A stretch of DNA of 64,000 nucleotides. Source: Hippopus hippopus. Its lineage: Eukaryota; Mollusca; Bivalvia; Cardiida; Cardiidae. A model generated the notes under the pieces. It worked only from the letters and a program-made list of their open reading frames with translations. It did no database searches and was not told the origin of the DNA. The stretch covers positions 16,245,194 through 16,309,193 of the forward strand of contig OX328102.1 of assembly GCA_946811185.2 (NCBI GenBank), in the 5' to 3' direction. Numbering within the stretch: position 1 is the first letter of the stretch; the number at the start of each line of letters is the position of its first letter. The position numbers were made by a program, and so were the translations under genes. This document shows positions 1 to 11,689 of this stretch, one piece after another.

Positions 1-418
1 TGAAACCCCGTACCTCACCCACAAATGTGTTTTGATGTGTTTTCAAAGCCATTGCTAGCTACGAGCATTTCCCTTATCGTCCGTTATTTTTAAAGGCCTT
101 TTCCCTTAGAGTCGTTTAAATAAGCTGTTGATAAATAGTCGAGTTATGGGAAAAATATTCATACTTTTCGGACAACCCTCGTACAGTACTGCTTGGTAAA
201 ATTTTAGAATCTTCAAATTGAAAGCATTAGCAGACGGCAAACAAAATGTGGCTTTAGGCATGTGAATTATTTTCTAGAGGATAGAAAACATTTTAGGAAC
301 ATGATGAAAAATAATGTTGAGATTTCTCCTTTACCCGGAATATGTTCAAAATACTTCTCCTCAGGGTCATTAGAACACTAGATTGTCTAGCACAGGGTTA
401 TTTCATTTGATTCAAATT

Positions 419-592
419 AACCCCTAGGCTGCTAAGCACAACTCAAGGACCTGTTGCGGACAGTGTAGATTAAGATCAGACTACACAGAACATGACCTTC
501 CCCCCAAAAATGCTTTCGAAACAGCAAAATTGGGGTTTTTACTATCAACTTGAAAGTTTCATTTTGGTTATTTAGCAGGATAAGGGTTAAGG
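419..592 (-). repeat. MITE family A copy, degenerate
   Basis: Family A is a roughly 210-bp element bounded by TTAACCC-type ends, with a palindromic core of about 55 bp (GATCAGACTGCAC and its complement inside GACAGTGTAGATC arms) and a conserved side arm (AAAAACCCAAATATTGCTATTT). This copy has half of the core replaced. Confidence 0.6.
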
Positions 593-624
593 GAGACAAT
601 GACATGAAGTGAAGAGATGTACCG

Positions 625-654
625 AGATCAGACTGCACGTATGTAGTCTGATCT
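625..654. repeat. Family A palindromic core fragment
   Basis: AGATCAGACTGCAC and a complement with two changes. Confidence 0.55.
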
Positions 655-701
655 TTCTCCAGACTCTCTGCAAAAATCTATCCAATGTGGCGTACAGCAG
701 G

Positions 702-912
702 ATAAGAGCTGACCCCTATCCTGCTAAATAAATGAAATGAAACTTTAAAGCGGATTGTAAAAACCCAAATATTGCTATTTCAAAGGTATCTTCCGGGATA
801 CATATCTCCTTATCGGACAGTGTAGAACAAGATCAGACTGCACGTTCAGTGCAGTATGATCTTGATCTACACTGTCCGCAAAAGGTCAGCGAGTCGCGCT
901 CAGCAGTCTAAG
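702..912 (+). repeat. MITE family A, full copy
   Basis: Has the side arm (TATCCTGCTAAATAA ... AACCCAAATATTGCTA) and the core at 818-884. Confidence 0.75.
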
Positions 913-1799
913 GGCTACATAGTAAAGAGCAAAGACAGATGATTCTGTATCGATTACACCACAATGAAAGCAGGCGGTAATTACAGGGATCAAGTATAAA
1001 GAGCTTAGAAACACTAAGCTTGGCTAATGGCTTCTCATGTTTTATCTTCGTTAACCAATTTTACCTCCTGTAAGAATTCGCAGCAGACGATTTTGCAGAC
1101 ATCAGATCATCAGACATAAGAAAGATATGAAGACTTTTTCTTCAGAATATGATTCTTTAGCCTTTTCTCTCCTCCTCCTTCTTTTTTAAGCGTGCTACTC
1201 ATAATTCTGATACACAAATAGTTGAAAAATGCTAAAAAGTATTCAGCGTACATGTATATAGTTGCAGACTTAGGCATATATGCGATGAGGTTTTTTAATG
1301 GAAAATATTAGAAGGTTACTTAATCCGTTAAGCTTCCTTGTACACGTCATGAAGGTGCGAAGAAAGAAGATAAGCAGTGGATTTCATGCATAGTAAATAA
1401 TAAAAATAAGCCAGAATATTGCAGTTCAACAATTCGGCCCCTTTTTTGCTAATAATTCGTAATTACTTAAACTTATTTTTGAATACTTCAGAGGCGTGGC
1501 GTCCGTAATTCGCAATACGCAAGGGCGTAATGTAGAAAAAGCAGAATATTGCAGTTCAAGGATTTTGCCCCCTTTTTTAGCTGACCTATATCATAATAAG
1601 TACTTAAACTTTATTTTCATATAATACATCAAAGGCGTAGCGCCCATTACGCGCAATAAGCAAGGGCGTAATGTAGAAAAATCGAAACAGGCAAAACATC
1701 CTTTTATCACTTTATAGAACTATATCTTCATAATTAAGCTTAAAACTTTTAAAAACTTACCGATAGTAAGAAAGTCAAACATTTGGATTTCGTCCTATT

Positions 1800-1930
1800 C
1801 CTTTTCGACGGAAAATCTCACTATATCGAACAGTGTAGATCAAGATCAGACTGCACGTTCTGTGCAGTCTGATTTTGATTTACACTGTCCGCAAAAGGCA
1901 TACTGCGTCTCGCTTAGCAACCAAAGAGGA
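1800..1930 (+). repeat. MITE family A, partial
   Basis: Core at about 1830-1892 followed by the GTCTCGCTTAGCA end; the side arm is lost. Confidence 0.65.
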
Positions 1931-2288
1931 AAATAGTACTCGATTTAGGAGTACGTAATGATTCTGGAGCCCTGGTTACGCCCCTGTACTTTGTTTGAAT
2001 TCACACGCGTCCATGTCTCCTGGGTCTCGTTTAAGTTAATGAGAGCAAAGATAGATCATTCTGTATCGATTACAGGACAATGAAAACAGGCGGTAATTAC
2101 AAGGATCAAGCATAAAGAGCTTTAGAAACACTAAGCTTGGCTAATGGCTTCTCTTGTTTTCATATCTTCGTTTAAAGCTTTTTTTTTAATCGCCTAAAAC
2201 GCTTTCGCAGTAGACGAGTTAGCAAAAATAAACTAAACTACGGACAATTACTCATTAGTTAAGGTTCAGTATAAGAGTTTACGTACAA

Positions 2289-2350
2289 AATATTGTGGCA
2301 AAAGAAGAAATTGCTCTATACGAGCAATTTCTTCTTATGTCACAATCTTT
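2289..2350. repeat. Palindrome, unrelated to A-C cores
   Basis: AAGAAGAAATTGCTC pairs with GAGCAATTTCTTCTT across a 6-base centre, extending to TTGTG/CACAA. A hairpin-type MITE fragment. Confidence 0.55.
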
Positions 2351-2390
2351 TTGATATAAATTATCTTGGAGAGGCGGAAACAGTCCTGAG

Positions 2391-2552
2391 TTTTAACGAC
2401 CCTGACAGAGAAGGCTTTTGAAAGCATCGTGGGAAAAAGAGAAAACGCTGGCATACAACATTGTCTCCTTTTCCCACAATGTTTTCTGTCCTTCAAGGAG
2501 AAATTTAAGTTTCTATAGTCACATTTAATCTATCGTCTGCAGAAGCTTTTGA
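2391..2552 (+). repeat. MITE family B, diverged copy
   Basis: Family B is a 150-200-bp element with a 67-bp near-perfect palindrome (GAAAACATTGTGGGAAAAGG ... and complement) and flanks AAGCATTTGCAGACGACAAA on one side and TTTTAACGACCCTG on the other. Here the centre of the palindrome is disrupted. Confidence 0.6.
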
Positions 2553-2789
2553 TGTGGATTTTGTCGATTGGTAAAGGGGTGAATAATACTAGTATACAAA
2601 CAGTTAAATTTATTATTCGACGCCATGTTGCATGCACCTTTGAATTGGGCGCTCTTGAACTGAGAGGCGGACTGTCCTCCCTTCACAAATGTCGCCCACA
2701 AAATAAGACCATCAAACACTTGTTCCAAGCCACTGGCTGTTTTCCAGTGAAGAAGCTAGAATGCGTAAAGGATTGAAATTTTGTACTTT

Positions 2790-3010
2790 GTTAACCCTTG
2801 GGCTGCTAAGCTCGACTCAAGAACCTTATGCGGACAGTTTCGGTCAAGATCAGACTGCAAAGAACGTGCAGTCTGATTTTGGATCTACACTGTCCGATGA
2901 GGTGATATTTTTTTTTCTCTCTCATCAAATAACTTCGAAATAGCAATTTCTGAATTTTTACTATCGGCTTGAAAGTGTCATCTTATTTATTTATTTAGCA
3001 GGTGAATGGT
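2790..3010 (-). repeat. MITE family A, full copy
   Basis: Minus orientation, core at about 2833-2897, ends TTAACCCTTGGGC and CAGCAGGTGAATGGTT. Confidence 0.7.
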
Positions 3011-3130
3011 TGAGAATTCTGGTAGAGGAAGTCGTTTGGTTCCATAGGTAATTCACAAAGGACTGCTTCATAACGATAATGAGCCTTTTCACCTTTTCAG
3101 CACCATGGCTGATAACGTGGAAGTTCTTAG

Positions 3131-3375
3131 ACCTTTGTGGGTCCTGCATGGCTCGGTAGTAAAGTGTGCGGCTCTTAACCTTGAGGCTCCGGGTTCGAGC
3201 CACGCTAGAAGTACGGCTTTTTCGTGGGATTGTCCTTGGACAAGATACTTCAGATCCCCAGCCTTGAACTGCAGAAACCCAGTACATGCATAAATATGTG
3301 AGATGTTGCCGTGGTATGACTGAAATAACGTTGAAAAAGGCATAAAGCACCATTCAATCAATCATTCAATAGGGG
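3131..3375 (+). repeat. tRNA-derived SINE
   Basis: A-box-like TGGCTCGGTAGTAAAG and B-box GGGTTCGAGCC in the first 75 bp, then a body ending in CACGG/CCGTGG, AATAACGTTGAAAAAGGC and a short ATTCAATCA tail repeat. The 3' body (GTTTAACGCC/ATTATTTCAG ... CGGC on the other strand) is shared by the SINEs at 4508, 32540, 32968 and 61775. It resembles molluscan V-SINEs (RUDI type); this naming is tentative. Confidence 0.7.
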
Positions 3376-3743
3376 CTTATTTTTGAACGATAGAGACCAA
3401 GATCAGACTGCACAGAATCAGCATTCACTCCTTTTCCCACAATGTTTGCAAAAGCCGTCTTCCTCAAGGTCATTTAAACTCGAGATTGATTGTAATACAG
3501 CAAAAATAGCATAAGTCAAACGTATCTTTTGGGGAAGGATCTAGGTTAGGAACTTGACTTAGTCATTAAAGTCATAAAATTGTCTCACGTATCTCGACTT
3601 ATATGCTCGGGAAATTGGTCGAGGATTACTCTTTCGCAACAAAATTGTGAAAAAAAAACCCCTTTTTCCCTATAGCTAATAAAGTAATAATACAATTTAA
3701 CTATATGAATAAAAAAGGAGACTTTCTGATCACTATTTAGTAT

Positions 3744-3817
3744 ACGGTAGCGGATGGTGTATATCCAAGATCAGACTGCACGTTATGTGCAGTCTGATCT
3801 TGATCTAAATCATCCGC
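3744..3817. repeat. Family A core, solo
   Basis: Palindrome with arms GGATGGTGTATATCCAAGATCAG and its near complement; no side arm. Confidence 0.6.
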
Positions 3818-3939
3818 AAAAACCACTTTTTTGCCCAGTACGGTGAAGGGGCGAAATGTAGCAAACTCACACGACGAAACATACAATTAGAACGATAGAA
3901 GTCCTAATCATGACGCGATCCAGAAACTTTGAAATCAGC

Positions 3940-4153
3940 TTAACCCGTAACCTACTAAGTAACTTAAATGAAACTTTTAAGTCGATACTAAAATCCCATA
4001 ATTTTGCTACTTCAAAACATATATTTTCCGGGAAAATATCTCCTTTTCGGACAGTGTAGATCCAAGATCAGACTGCACGTTCCGTGCAGTCTGATCTTGA
4101 TCTGCACTGTCCGCAAAAGATCCTTTAGTCGCGCTTTGCAGCCCAAGGGTTAA
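3940..4153 (+). repeat. MITE family A, full copy
   Basis: Side arm at 3945-4045, core 4048-4113, ends AGCCCAAGGGTTAA. Confidence 0.7.
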
Positions 4154-4254
4154 TACTTTCGCATCTGTTTTTTTAACATATTCGATCTTTGTTCGAGGTC
4201 TTAATGTAGACTATCATTGTAACTTGAGATAATTTTGGTCGTGGTTTAGCACAA

Positions 4255-4327
4255 GGTAGGGGATGGCGCAGGTACAAGATCAGACTGTGCGTTGTGTGCA
4301 GTCTGATCTTGATCTGTACTACCTGCA
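4255..4327. repeat. Family A core, solo
   Basis: Arms GGTACAAGATCAGACTG and complement, with GGTAG/CTACC at the base. Confidence 0.55.
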
Positions 4328-4507
4328 AAAGATACATAAGTCGTCATAGATGGTAAAACAGTCGAAGGTTTCTATTACGCAGTGTTGATGCACAGCGAAT
4401 GTTGTCATTAAAACCCATTACATTTTCATGCGACTTTTCACGTAATCATGCTGGAGTCAGCTTTTGAAAAAAATAAAACAACAGAAGAAGAACAAATGGC
4501 TAATAAT

Positions 4508-4738
4508 TCACTGAATGGTGTTTTACGCCGCTTATAACATTATCTTAGTCATATCACGACGACAGCTCGCTTATTCTTATATGTCCTGGGTTGCACCAAT
4601 GCCAGGCTAGGGACTCTGAAGTGTCTTATCCAAGGACACCGCCACAAAAAACTCAGGGCTTCCAACGAGGCTCGAATCAGGGGCTTCAGGTTACGAGTCC
4701 TACACTTTACCACTGAGCCACGCAAGACCCTGAAAATG
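4508..4738 (-). repeat. tRNA-derived SINE, minus strand
   Basis: Inverted B-box-like GGCTCGAATCAGGG and A-box-like TTTACCACTGAGCCACGC at the 3' side, body AATGGTGTTTTACGCCGC at the 5' side. Confidence 0.65.
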
Positions 4739-4764
4739 GCTAGAGTAGGCCTATTGTCGAGTCC

Positions 4765-5075
4765 AGGTAGTTCAGTCGGTAGCGTATAGGACTTGAGAAC
4801 AGGAGGTCGCTGGTTCAGTCCTGGCTCGGCCAATTTCTTTCTTAAGATTGATGATAGATCTAGTCATTGCGACAGGGTTCATTCCTCTCTCACGGCTGAC
4901 CATTGTTTAGACGATGGTGAAGTGGGAAAGCAGCCAGGAACTTAGAAAGAATATTGTGCGAAGTACTGGTAAAAGAACCTTCAGGAAAGCATGAATAGGT
5001 GCCCTGGCCGCCGCGAAATAACTGCAATAATGTTGAAAATGGCATTAAACACCATAGAATCGAATTAATCAGTCA
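4765..5075 (+). repeat. tRNA-derived SINE, plus strand
   Basis: The head GTAGTTCAGTCGGTAGCG (A box) and GGTTCAGTCCTGG (B box) looks like a tRNA, but it continues into the SINE body (CGCCGCGAAATAACTGC, AATGGCATTAAACACCAT). It is therefore not a tRNA gene. Confidence 0.7.
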
Positions 5076-5692
5076 AATTGCTACTTTTTTCCACTTTCTC
5101 CATCTTTTTCAAATGAGGCATTAGCCCATTCATTGAAAACATCGTGAAAACTTATTCCTTTTCTTTAAATAGATTATTCGTTCTGTTGATCCATTTTGGA
5201 ACATAACTAAGATGACAGGTTCGAAAAAAAAGATATCTTAAATTATTTCTTAGGATTATAATTCGATAATTTCGCTGCCAAAAATTAAATTTCGCCATGA
5301 AAGTGCAGACGCTAAAGTGACTGCAAATGCCATTTTTGAACCGTTTTCCATGTAAAAAACTGTACATGTACTTTAGTGTGTTATTGGCTTTTGTACGATA
5401 TACGAGTACGAGTACAGTAGAGATAACGTCAGAGGTAAGGGGACAAAACCATCGTTTTTGACAGATTTTTGCAGTTTAGAAATAGCAAAATAGTTTCCTC
5501 TAGTTTCAACAGTTACCCGTTATGTATTTTCTACTTCTAATAATTCCGCAGTCATTTCATAGCGCAATAGGAATAAGTGATTAAATCTACAGCCTGTTTT
5601 TCTAGTCAGTAGTGCTTTATCTGCATTTGGAATATATTAACTTTATCTGCATTCGGAATATATTAACAAACGAAATAACTTTCGGCTGATAC

Positions 5693-5872
5693 GAATTGAA
5701 AGCGTTTGCAGACGACATACTCAATGTTGCTCAAATGACTGAACCTGTCCTAGAAAGGGTTGAAAACATTGTGGGAAAAAGAGAAAATGCTGGTTTCCAG
5801 CATTTTCTCTTTTTCCCATAATGTTTTCAAAAGCCTTTTTGTTCAAGGTCGTTAAAACACGGGATTGTAAGG
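5693..5872 (+). repeat. MITE family B copy
   Basis: Palindrome at about 5760-5826; flanks GAAAGCGTTTGCAGACGAC and CGTTAAAACACGGGATTG. Confidence 0.7.
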
Positions 5873-6179
5873 TAAATGGTTAACGAACGTTCCTCGATTT
5901 AAATTTCCTTCCCAGACGAATCTCATTACCATAAAACACACTTTTTGTTTCTCAAATTTTAATGGAATCTGCGAAGTCTTCTTCCCTTCAATTGCATCTC
6001 AAATTACTACAGTAGGGTACATCCGATTGCAGGCCTTAAGGTTACACAATAGTTTTATAGATGCATAATACCGACTTTTTCCCCTCTTTAGAGCATTTTT
6101 CTCCCCCCCCTTTTTTTTCCTACAATATTTTCAAAAGCTATCTTCTTACGGCCCAAATGTCGGTCAGTAGTAAACAATG

Positions 6180-6500
6180 CGGGTGTTAAAATGCATTTAT
6201 ATCTAATTAAATCATACCATTTTAAAGTATGGAAATAACTGTAAAGCTGAAAATCTGTTATTGTACATTCGGTCCAAGTGTAAGTCGCTGGTAGTAAAAT
6301 GAATTTTAAAAGTAGGTCAAAAGTTACCAGGTTGCTCGATTTTTTGTTTATTTTTTGCCTCATATTAAACTCAATTTTACTGCCAGCGACTAACTCTTGG
6401 ACCGACTGTACAATAAAAGATTGTCATCCTCAAAATAATTTCCATACTTTTAAAAGTTATGAATTGAAATCAAACCCGCTTTGTTTGATTTTGACCGCTT
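6180..6500. repeat. Inverted-repeat MITE
   Basis: Arms at 6256-6303 and 6370-6418 (GGTCCAAG and AGTCGCTGG shared in inverse) extend outwards through TATGGAAATAA/TTATTTCCATA. No coding frame is supported. Confidence 0.55.
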
Positions 6501-7136
6501 TGGGGGTCTTTAAGGTTGGTTAATACACGAGGTAATTTGGAAAAGAGCTAAGTTCCGACGCGGTTTTATGTGATAAAAAATGCATAGACTGAGGGTACTA
6601 ACAAGCTCCTCGAAAACCTCAACAGACACCAATTAAATTCTTTTAAGTATCTAAAACATGATAAGTCAGATAGCTGTCTTAAAATTTCAGTCTTAAAGTC
6701 AGAACTCTTGTTTCCGGATTATAGAAATGTATCTAATAGTTGTCTCAAAACATGTGTCTAATATCTCTAATAAGTACATCTGATATCTTGGAATTAAAAA
6801 AAAAAAAAGTGGATCACTGGCCAAATATATATACGAAAAGCCTTGTGCATTATCAAAAAGTCGTTTTTTTTGCACATCGCTCCTGAAATTTAGTCAGAAT
6901 GTTGGTGTTGATATTATCTTTAATGTGAATTTACTATCGATCTCTATTAGAAAATAATGAGTCAGGCGAGCGATCCAGGGTCATTATTGCCCTCCTGTTT
7001 GGTCTTGCAAGAGGCCTCTTATAAAAACGTTGTGGTAGAAGTAAATGTTGCCCGTCACGAGCAATCTCTCCTCAACCGAAAGGTTTTAAGCGTATTCATG
7101 CTTGTAACAGCAATGTCAAAATTTATCTTTGAGTCA

Positions 7137-7390
7137 TGCTCAGTGAAAAGGAGGCTTAATGCATCTGCAAAAAGTATCGACCCATGTCAGCCTGTGCAAT
7201 CCGCACAGACTGACATAGGCCGAAACTGTTTGCTACTTGTAAATTTCATGCATACCAAAAGACTGTTCTACCTCCAGATTCGGCCAGTTCTTAGACTAAA
7301 TGGTTTTTATGGACCCTTAATTATGTGATGACTTGCTTGGTATAATGCGCCACGGAGATGCAGTAAACCCCCCTTTGCCAGAGCGCCGTA
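7137..7390 (+). repeat. MITE family C copy
   Basis: Family C is about 250 bp with ends of ATGCTCTGTGAAAAGGGGCTTAATGCATCT type and an internal hairpin (GTCAGCCTGTGCAATCCGCAC...). Here ends lie at 7137-7167 and 7360-7390, the hairpin at 7178-7227. Confidence 0.65.
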
Positions 7391-7446
7391 CTTATATTTT
7401 GCATCAAAAGTTTCAAAGTCGTCTGCTGCAAACTAGGAGGTGACGA

Positions 7447-7735
7447 GTTAACCCTTTACCACACAATCCCGAGTTTTAACAACCCTGAAAGAGAAAGCTT
7501 TTGAAAACATTGTGGGAAAAGGAGAAAATGCTGGTAACCAGCATTTTCTCCTTTTCCCACAATGTTTTCTACCCTTTCAAGGACACATTTCATCATTTGA
7601 GCTACCTCTAATTTGTCGTCAGCAAATGCTTTCAATTTGGACAAGTCGAAAATTTCATCGTTTGGTAAAGACTTAAAATGGCTCTGCAAGCATCTGAATA
7701 TGTGGCGCCATTGAAAGCCATGGACAATAAACAAA
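7447..7735 (-). repeat. MITE family B copy with perfect 67-bp palindrome
   Basis: 7503-7569 is a perfect 33-1-33 palindrome. Flank TTGTCGTCAGCAAATGCTTT at about 7614. Confidence 0.8.
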
Positions 7736-7974
7736 TCCCGTAACCTATAAGGTCATTGAAGATGTGTCCTACATTGCTTTGATTATGACATTGATTTCAG
7801 TTCGTTAATGGACAGATTTCAAAACAGAAAAAAACAAAAGCTTTATCTCCTTTTTATCTCCGATCACCGTACTTTGATTATTGCATCCTTATGAATATTC
7901 ATTTACTGAGACTTATGTTATCCCTTTACGTTTGCCACTTAGTCCTTCACGAAACAATCTCGTCTCTGAACAAT

Positions 7975-8170
7975 TGTGAGAAAAAAAAAAGCTTCCGAAA
8001 ACATTATGGGAAAAGTAGAAAATGCTGTAAACCAAAATGCTGTCCTTTTCGAACAACGTGTCTACTCTTTGAGAGAAAAAATCCATCATTTAAGCCACAT
8101 GTAAGATTTTGTCTGTAAATGTTTTCAATTTGGACCAGTCTGATATTTTGTCGCCTGGTTAAGATTTCCG
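7975..8170 (-). repeat. MITE family B, diverged
   Basis: Palindrome partly recognisable at 7995-8065; flank TGTAAATGTTTTCAATTTGGACC. Confidence 0.5.
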
Positions 8171-8186
8171 GAATGAAAAGTGACGA

Positions 8187-8404
8187 AATTAACTCCTAGG
8201 CTACTATGCGCGGCTCACTGACCTTGCGGACACTGTCGATCCAAGATCAGACTGCACAGAACGTGCAGTCTGATCTTGGATCGCCACTGTCCTATAAGGA
8301 GACATCTTTCCCTAAAAATTATGTACCATTGAAATAGGAAAAGTTGGATTTTTACTATCAACATTAAAATTTTATTTCTTTTATTTAGCAGGATAAGGTG
8401 TAAC
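8187..8404 (-). repeat. MITE family A, full copy
   Basis: Core 8220-8292, side arm TTTTTACTATCAACATTAAA, end AGCAGGATAAGG. Confidence 0.7.
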
Positions 8405-8612
8405 CCCTAGACTGCTAAGCACGACCCACTGACCTTTTGCTGACATGGTAGATCAAGGTCAGACTGCACAGAACATGCAGTCTGATCTTGCATCTACACT
8501 GTCCGGTAAGGAGATATATTTCCTCTAAAAAATAACTTTCAAACAGCAATATTTTGGGTTTTTACTATCGGGCTGAAAGTTTCATTCCTTCTATTTAGCG
8601 GGATAAGGCATA
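8400..8612 (-). repeat. MITE family A, full copy, tandem with the previous
   Basis: Core 8437-8507; head-to-tail with 8187-8404 and sharing the junction TAACCCCTAG. Confidence 0.7.
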
Positions 8613-10620
8613 AAAAATGAGACATTTATGCAGGTGTGTGCCGGGGATGTCCAGTCATGCCAAAAGGGACATAACTACTTGTAAATGATACTGTGCTGTA
8701 TTCTGTGAAAGAAAGTAATAAGGATTGTCAGAATAAAGAGATCGTTATTCTCCGGAAATGTCAGAGACAATTTATACGCCATTTTGTTCCGCCATTATTG
8801 AAGACGTCTGGGAAACCTGTGGTGTTCATTTCCGGTTTGATAAATCGTGTCTATGGAACTTGATGTTATTTTTTCTATGCTTGATTAATTAATAAACACA
8901 CTGAAACTTGAGAATCCTGCTTTGGAAGCAACAGACTGGTCGTTTGTAGACGTGCAGGGCTTGAAAGCGAATGATTGCGAGTATGACCATCACAGTGCAT
9001 CCAATACATCATCACTTTGATTTGGTCGATGTTATTTGCGTATCATAGAGCTTTACATATACAGGAGATATGGCCTCTAATAGTTTATTAAGGTTTGATG
9101 CCACAGAATAAGTTATACAGGTATACATTTTTTTTGATTGACTAGCAAGCGACTGGTGGAAAATAAAAAGGGCGATTTTTATACAAGCGAGATTGTTATT
9201 CTATTGACATCGAGAGTGACCCACATCCAAATGTAATAAAAACAATACAAAAAAAAAACAAAAACTGTCGCCAAATGCTGCCCCAAAGAAACTAGTTACT
9301 TCTATTAGAAATCTTAATTATGTTAAATATGACAATGTTGACATAAACTACAAAATCCTAACCACCCGAATTTGAACAATGTCTGCTTACAAAGTCATAA
9401 ACTGAACAAGATGTCATCGATAAGCTTGCTTATATGTAAATTAAGTGAGTGGCCTATGCAAATCTTGCTCATCTTTACTTATCCCAACGCAACCTTTTTT
9501 TTTATCCTCGTGTTTTTCGATAAAGTTCTATACCTTACTTTAGATATCGCTTCGTCATTTTCATATATTAAATCTTCAAAGTCTACAATGCTTTGTCCAA
9601 TGGTCTGTCATATGATGCCTGTTCTCCAATATTTGGTCTCAATTTTATTTTCGGCATGGCTTCATGTTTTATACCACTTTTGTTGAGACATGTGTTCGAA
9701 ACTACCTGACACTTAGACTTAAGTCTTTCGTGGTTTGTTTTGAATTGTTTTTCACTGCGATCTTTTCAGTTCGCCCAAAATTTCCACAACTGTATTTTGA
9801 TCACACTCAAAGGGTGGTAGTCTTAAAGACACTGTGTCCGCTTGACCGTAAAAATTCATCTACAACAATACTTTGGAGCTTATTTATGGAACTTAACAAC
9901 TTCATATAATTCACCCCACTTCATTTTATTATTGTACGCTATACCATATAATGTTCGCCAAAGTTTGACTGGGTTTTTGAAAAATACATCTATGGTTAGG
10001 CGTGGAAAAGAAAACAAAGTGTAAACAAGTGCGTGCAAGTACCAGATATTGAATAATTGAAATAAAACCCAAATAAAAAGATCGAGATCAGGGCCTCAAA
10101 AATTGAAGTTTTGCTATTCAAACAATAGACGACCATAGTTTACAGTGCTTGCATGAGAATTGTTTTCATAAACAGGTAAACCCTTTACTCGGAATAGCCT
10201 TCATACCTCCCACCGTTTTTAAGCTGTTTTGTTCATACTTTTTAACATTGCATTGAATGCAATAAAGTCAAACTAAGTTATCAAAAATTCTGAAAATTTC
10301 ACACAGAGTTGGTAAAGGTAATATTATTAACTGTGCAAATTTTCAGTACAATAGCTAAAGCATTTTTTAAGATATTTCAAAACTCAGGGGGTCCCTATGA
10401 ACCTCAAATTACCTATAAATTATTCATGGTATCTCCTAATTTGACAAGTGAATGACAATTAGCGGTGGGTAAAGTCGCCGGAACGAACCAGATCAGAATT
10501 AAAGTCTGGATCGAACTTAATAGAAACTAAAAGAAATCATGGATAGTGCACTTGCCACAACGATATAAAATAAATAAAGTTGAAAACCGCTTTAAACATG
10601 ATACAAATAAAATCAAATGA
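8613..10620. other. Host intergenic A/T-rich stretch
   Basis: About 2 kb with no gene I can support. Open frames at 9372-10024 are short, Phe/Leu-rich and overlap each other in different frames. Repeats of the named families are absent. Confidence 0.6.
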
Positions 10621-10629
10621 ACATCTAAT

Positions 10630-10845
10630 TAACCCTTTACCAGACAATCCCGAGTTTTAACTACCCTGAGGAAAAAAAGCTTTTGAAAACATTGTTGGAA
10701 AAGGAGAAAATGCTGGTAACCAGCGTTTTCTCCTTTTCCAACAATGTTTTCTACCCTTTCACAGAGAAACCCCATCCTTTGAGTCACATTTGATTTGTCT
10801 TCTGCAAATGTTTTTAACGTGGATACGCCTGAAATTTTGTCGTGT
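10630..10845 (-). repeat. MITE family B copy
   Basis: Palindrome at about 10683-10749 with two changes; flank GATTTGTCTTCTGCAAATG. Confidence 0.7.
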
Positions 10846-11359
10846 GATAGAAAATTAAATGTCGAATACTTCATGTCTGTGTAGGTGTCTTCCCATTTGT
10901 CCCACATTTTGAAAAAACCATAAGGCACTTACCTGTATGGATTAGGGGTGATATAAGGGTAAGTGCGAATATAGTCTGTATCGGAGTAACTTGGTAAGCA
11001 AGAGTTTTGAACTGTTTAAAACGTAGAACAGGCAAGAGTTTTGAACATCTTGAAACGTAGAACAAATTAAAGAATATCTTTTTTGTTCCACTCGTAAAGG
11101 AATGAGCTTGGTATCCTTTAATAGCTATAGACATTAAACAAAATTTACAACATTTATGTTTTATAAATTAATAAAGAAATAGAATTAAAAATTGGCTTCT
11201 TTCATACAAATTTGCCTGTAACTACCAGTATTGATACAGACTATAGTTGTAAAATTACCCCAGGATCTGTACCCTTACCTGTACCAATACCCATTTGTCC
11301 CACATTTATATTTTGGTACAAAAATCAAAATGTTGGACAAATGGGATTAAACCTCTGTG

Positions 11360-11365
11360 TACGTA
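11360..11365. repeat. Putative 6-bp target-site duplication (TACGTA), left
   Basis: TACGTA precedes the AGTAG terminus and recurs at 26682-26687 after the right terminus. Flanks beyond it differ (CTGTG on the left, GTCCC on the right), so homology between the arms stops here. The palindromic word makes this suggestive rather than proven. Confidence 0.6.
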
Positions 11366-11382
11366 AGTAGTAAAGGACGGCA

Positions 11383-11420
11383 GAATACGGACACACCTGG
11401 GCCTGGGTGTGTCCGTATTC
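11383..11420. repeat. Terminal hairpin in element 1 left end
   Basis: GAATACGGACACACC and its exact complement GGTGTGTCCGTATTC are separated by 8 bases, 17 bp from the element terminus. It is mirrored at 26627-26664 in the right arm. A strong hairpin beside a terminus could mark an end for replication or integration; this role is inferred. Confidence 0.8.
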
Positions 11421-11689
11421 TCCCGTCCCTGAGTGCCCTACATCACCGTCCCTGACAAAAATGTGTCCCTAGTTTGCCCTCCCGAAAGATTTTTTTTTTT
11501 TTATTTTTTTTATTTTGTCCCTAGGCTCCCGTCCCTGAGCGGGATTTAGCATTCAAAATGGCGGCCTTGCGGAGGATACTCTGGGGATGTGTCCCTATTT
11601 GCTGTCCCCGAAAGATTTTTTTTATTTTGTCCCTAGGCTCTCTTCCCTGAGAGGGATTTAGCATTCAAAGTGCAGGCCTTATGACTGAC

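Noticed and set aside
2991..3361. Frames of 62-120 codons on both strands
   Set aside because: They lie in a SINE and family A MITE; by-products of repeat sequence.
4765..4835. tRNA gene
   Set aside because: A and B boxes are present, but the sequence continues into a SINE body and the acceptor stem does not close well. The same applies to 3147-3220 and 62005-62078.
7456..7734. Host small proteins containing ENIVGKGENAGYQHFLLF
   Set aside because: This peptide recurs at many sites because it is the translation of the family B palindrome; not genes.
9372..10024. Three overlapping frames of 60-104 codons
   Set aside because: A/T-rich, Phe/Leu-heavy, mutually overlapping, no recognisable domain.
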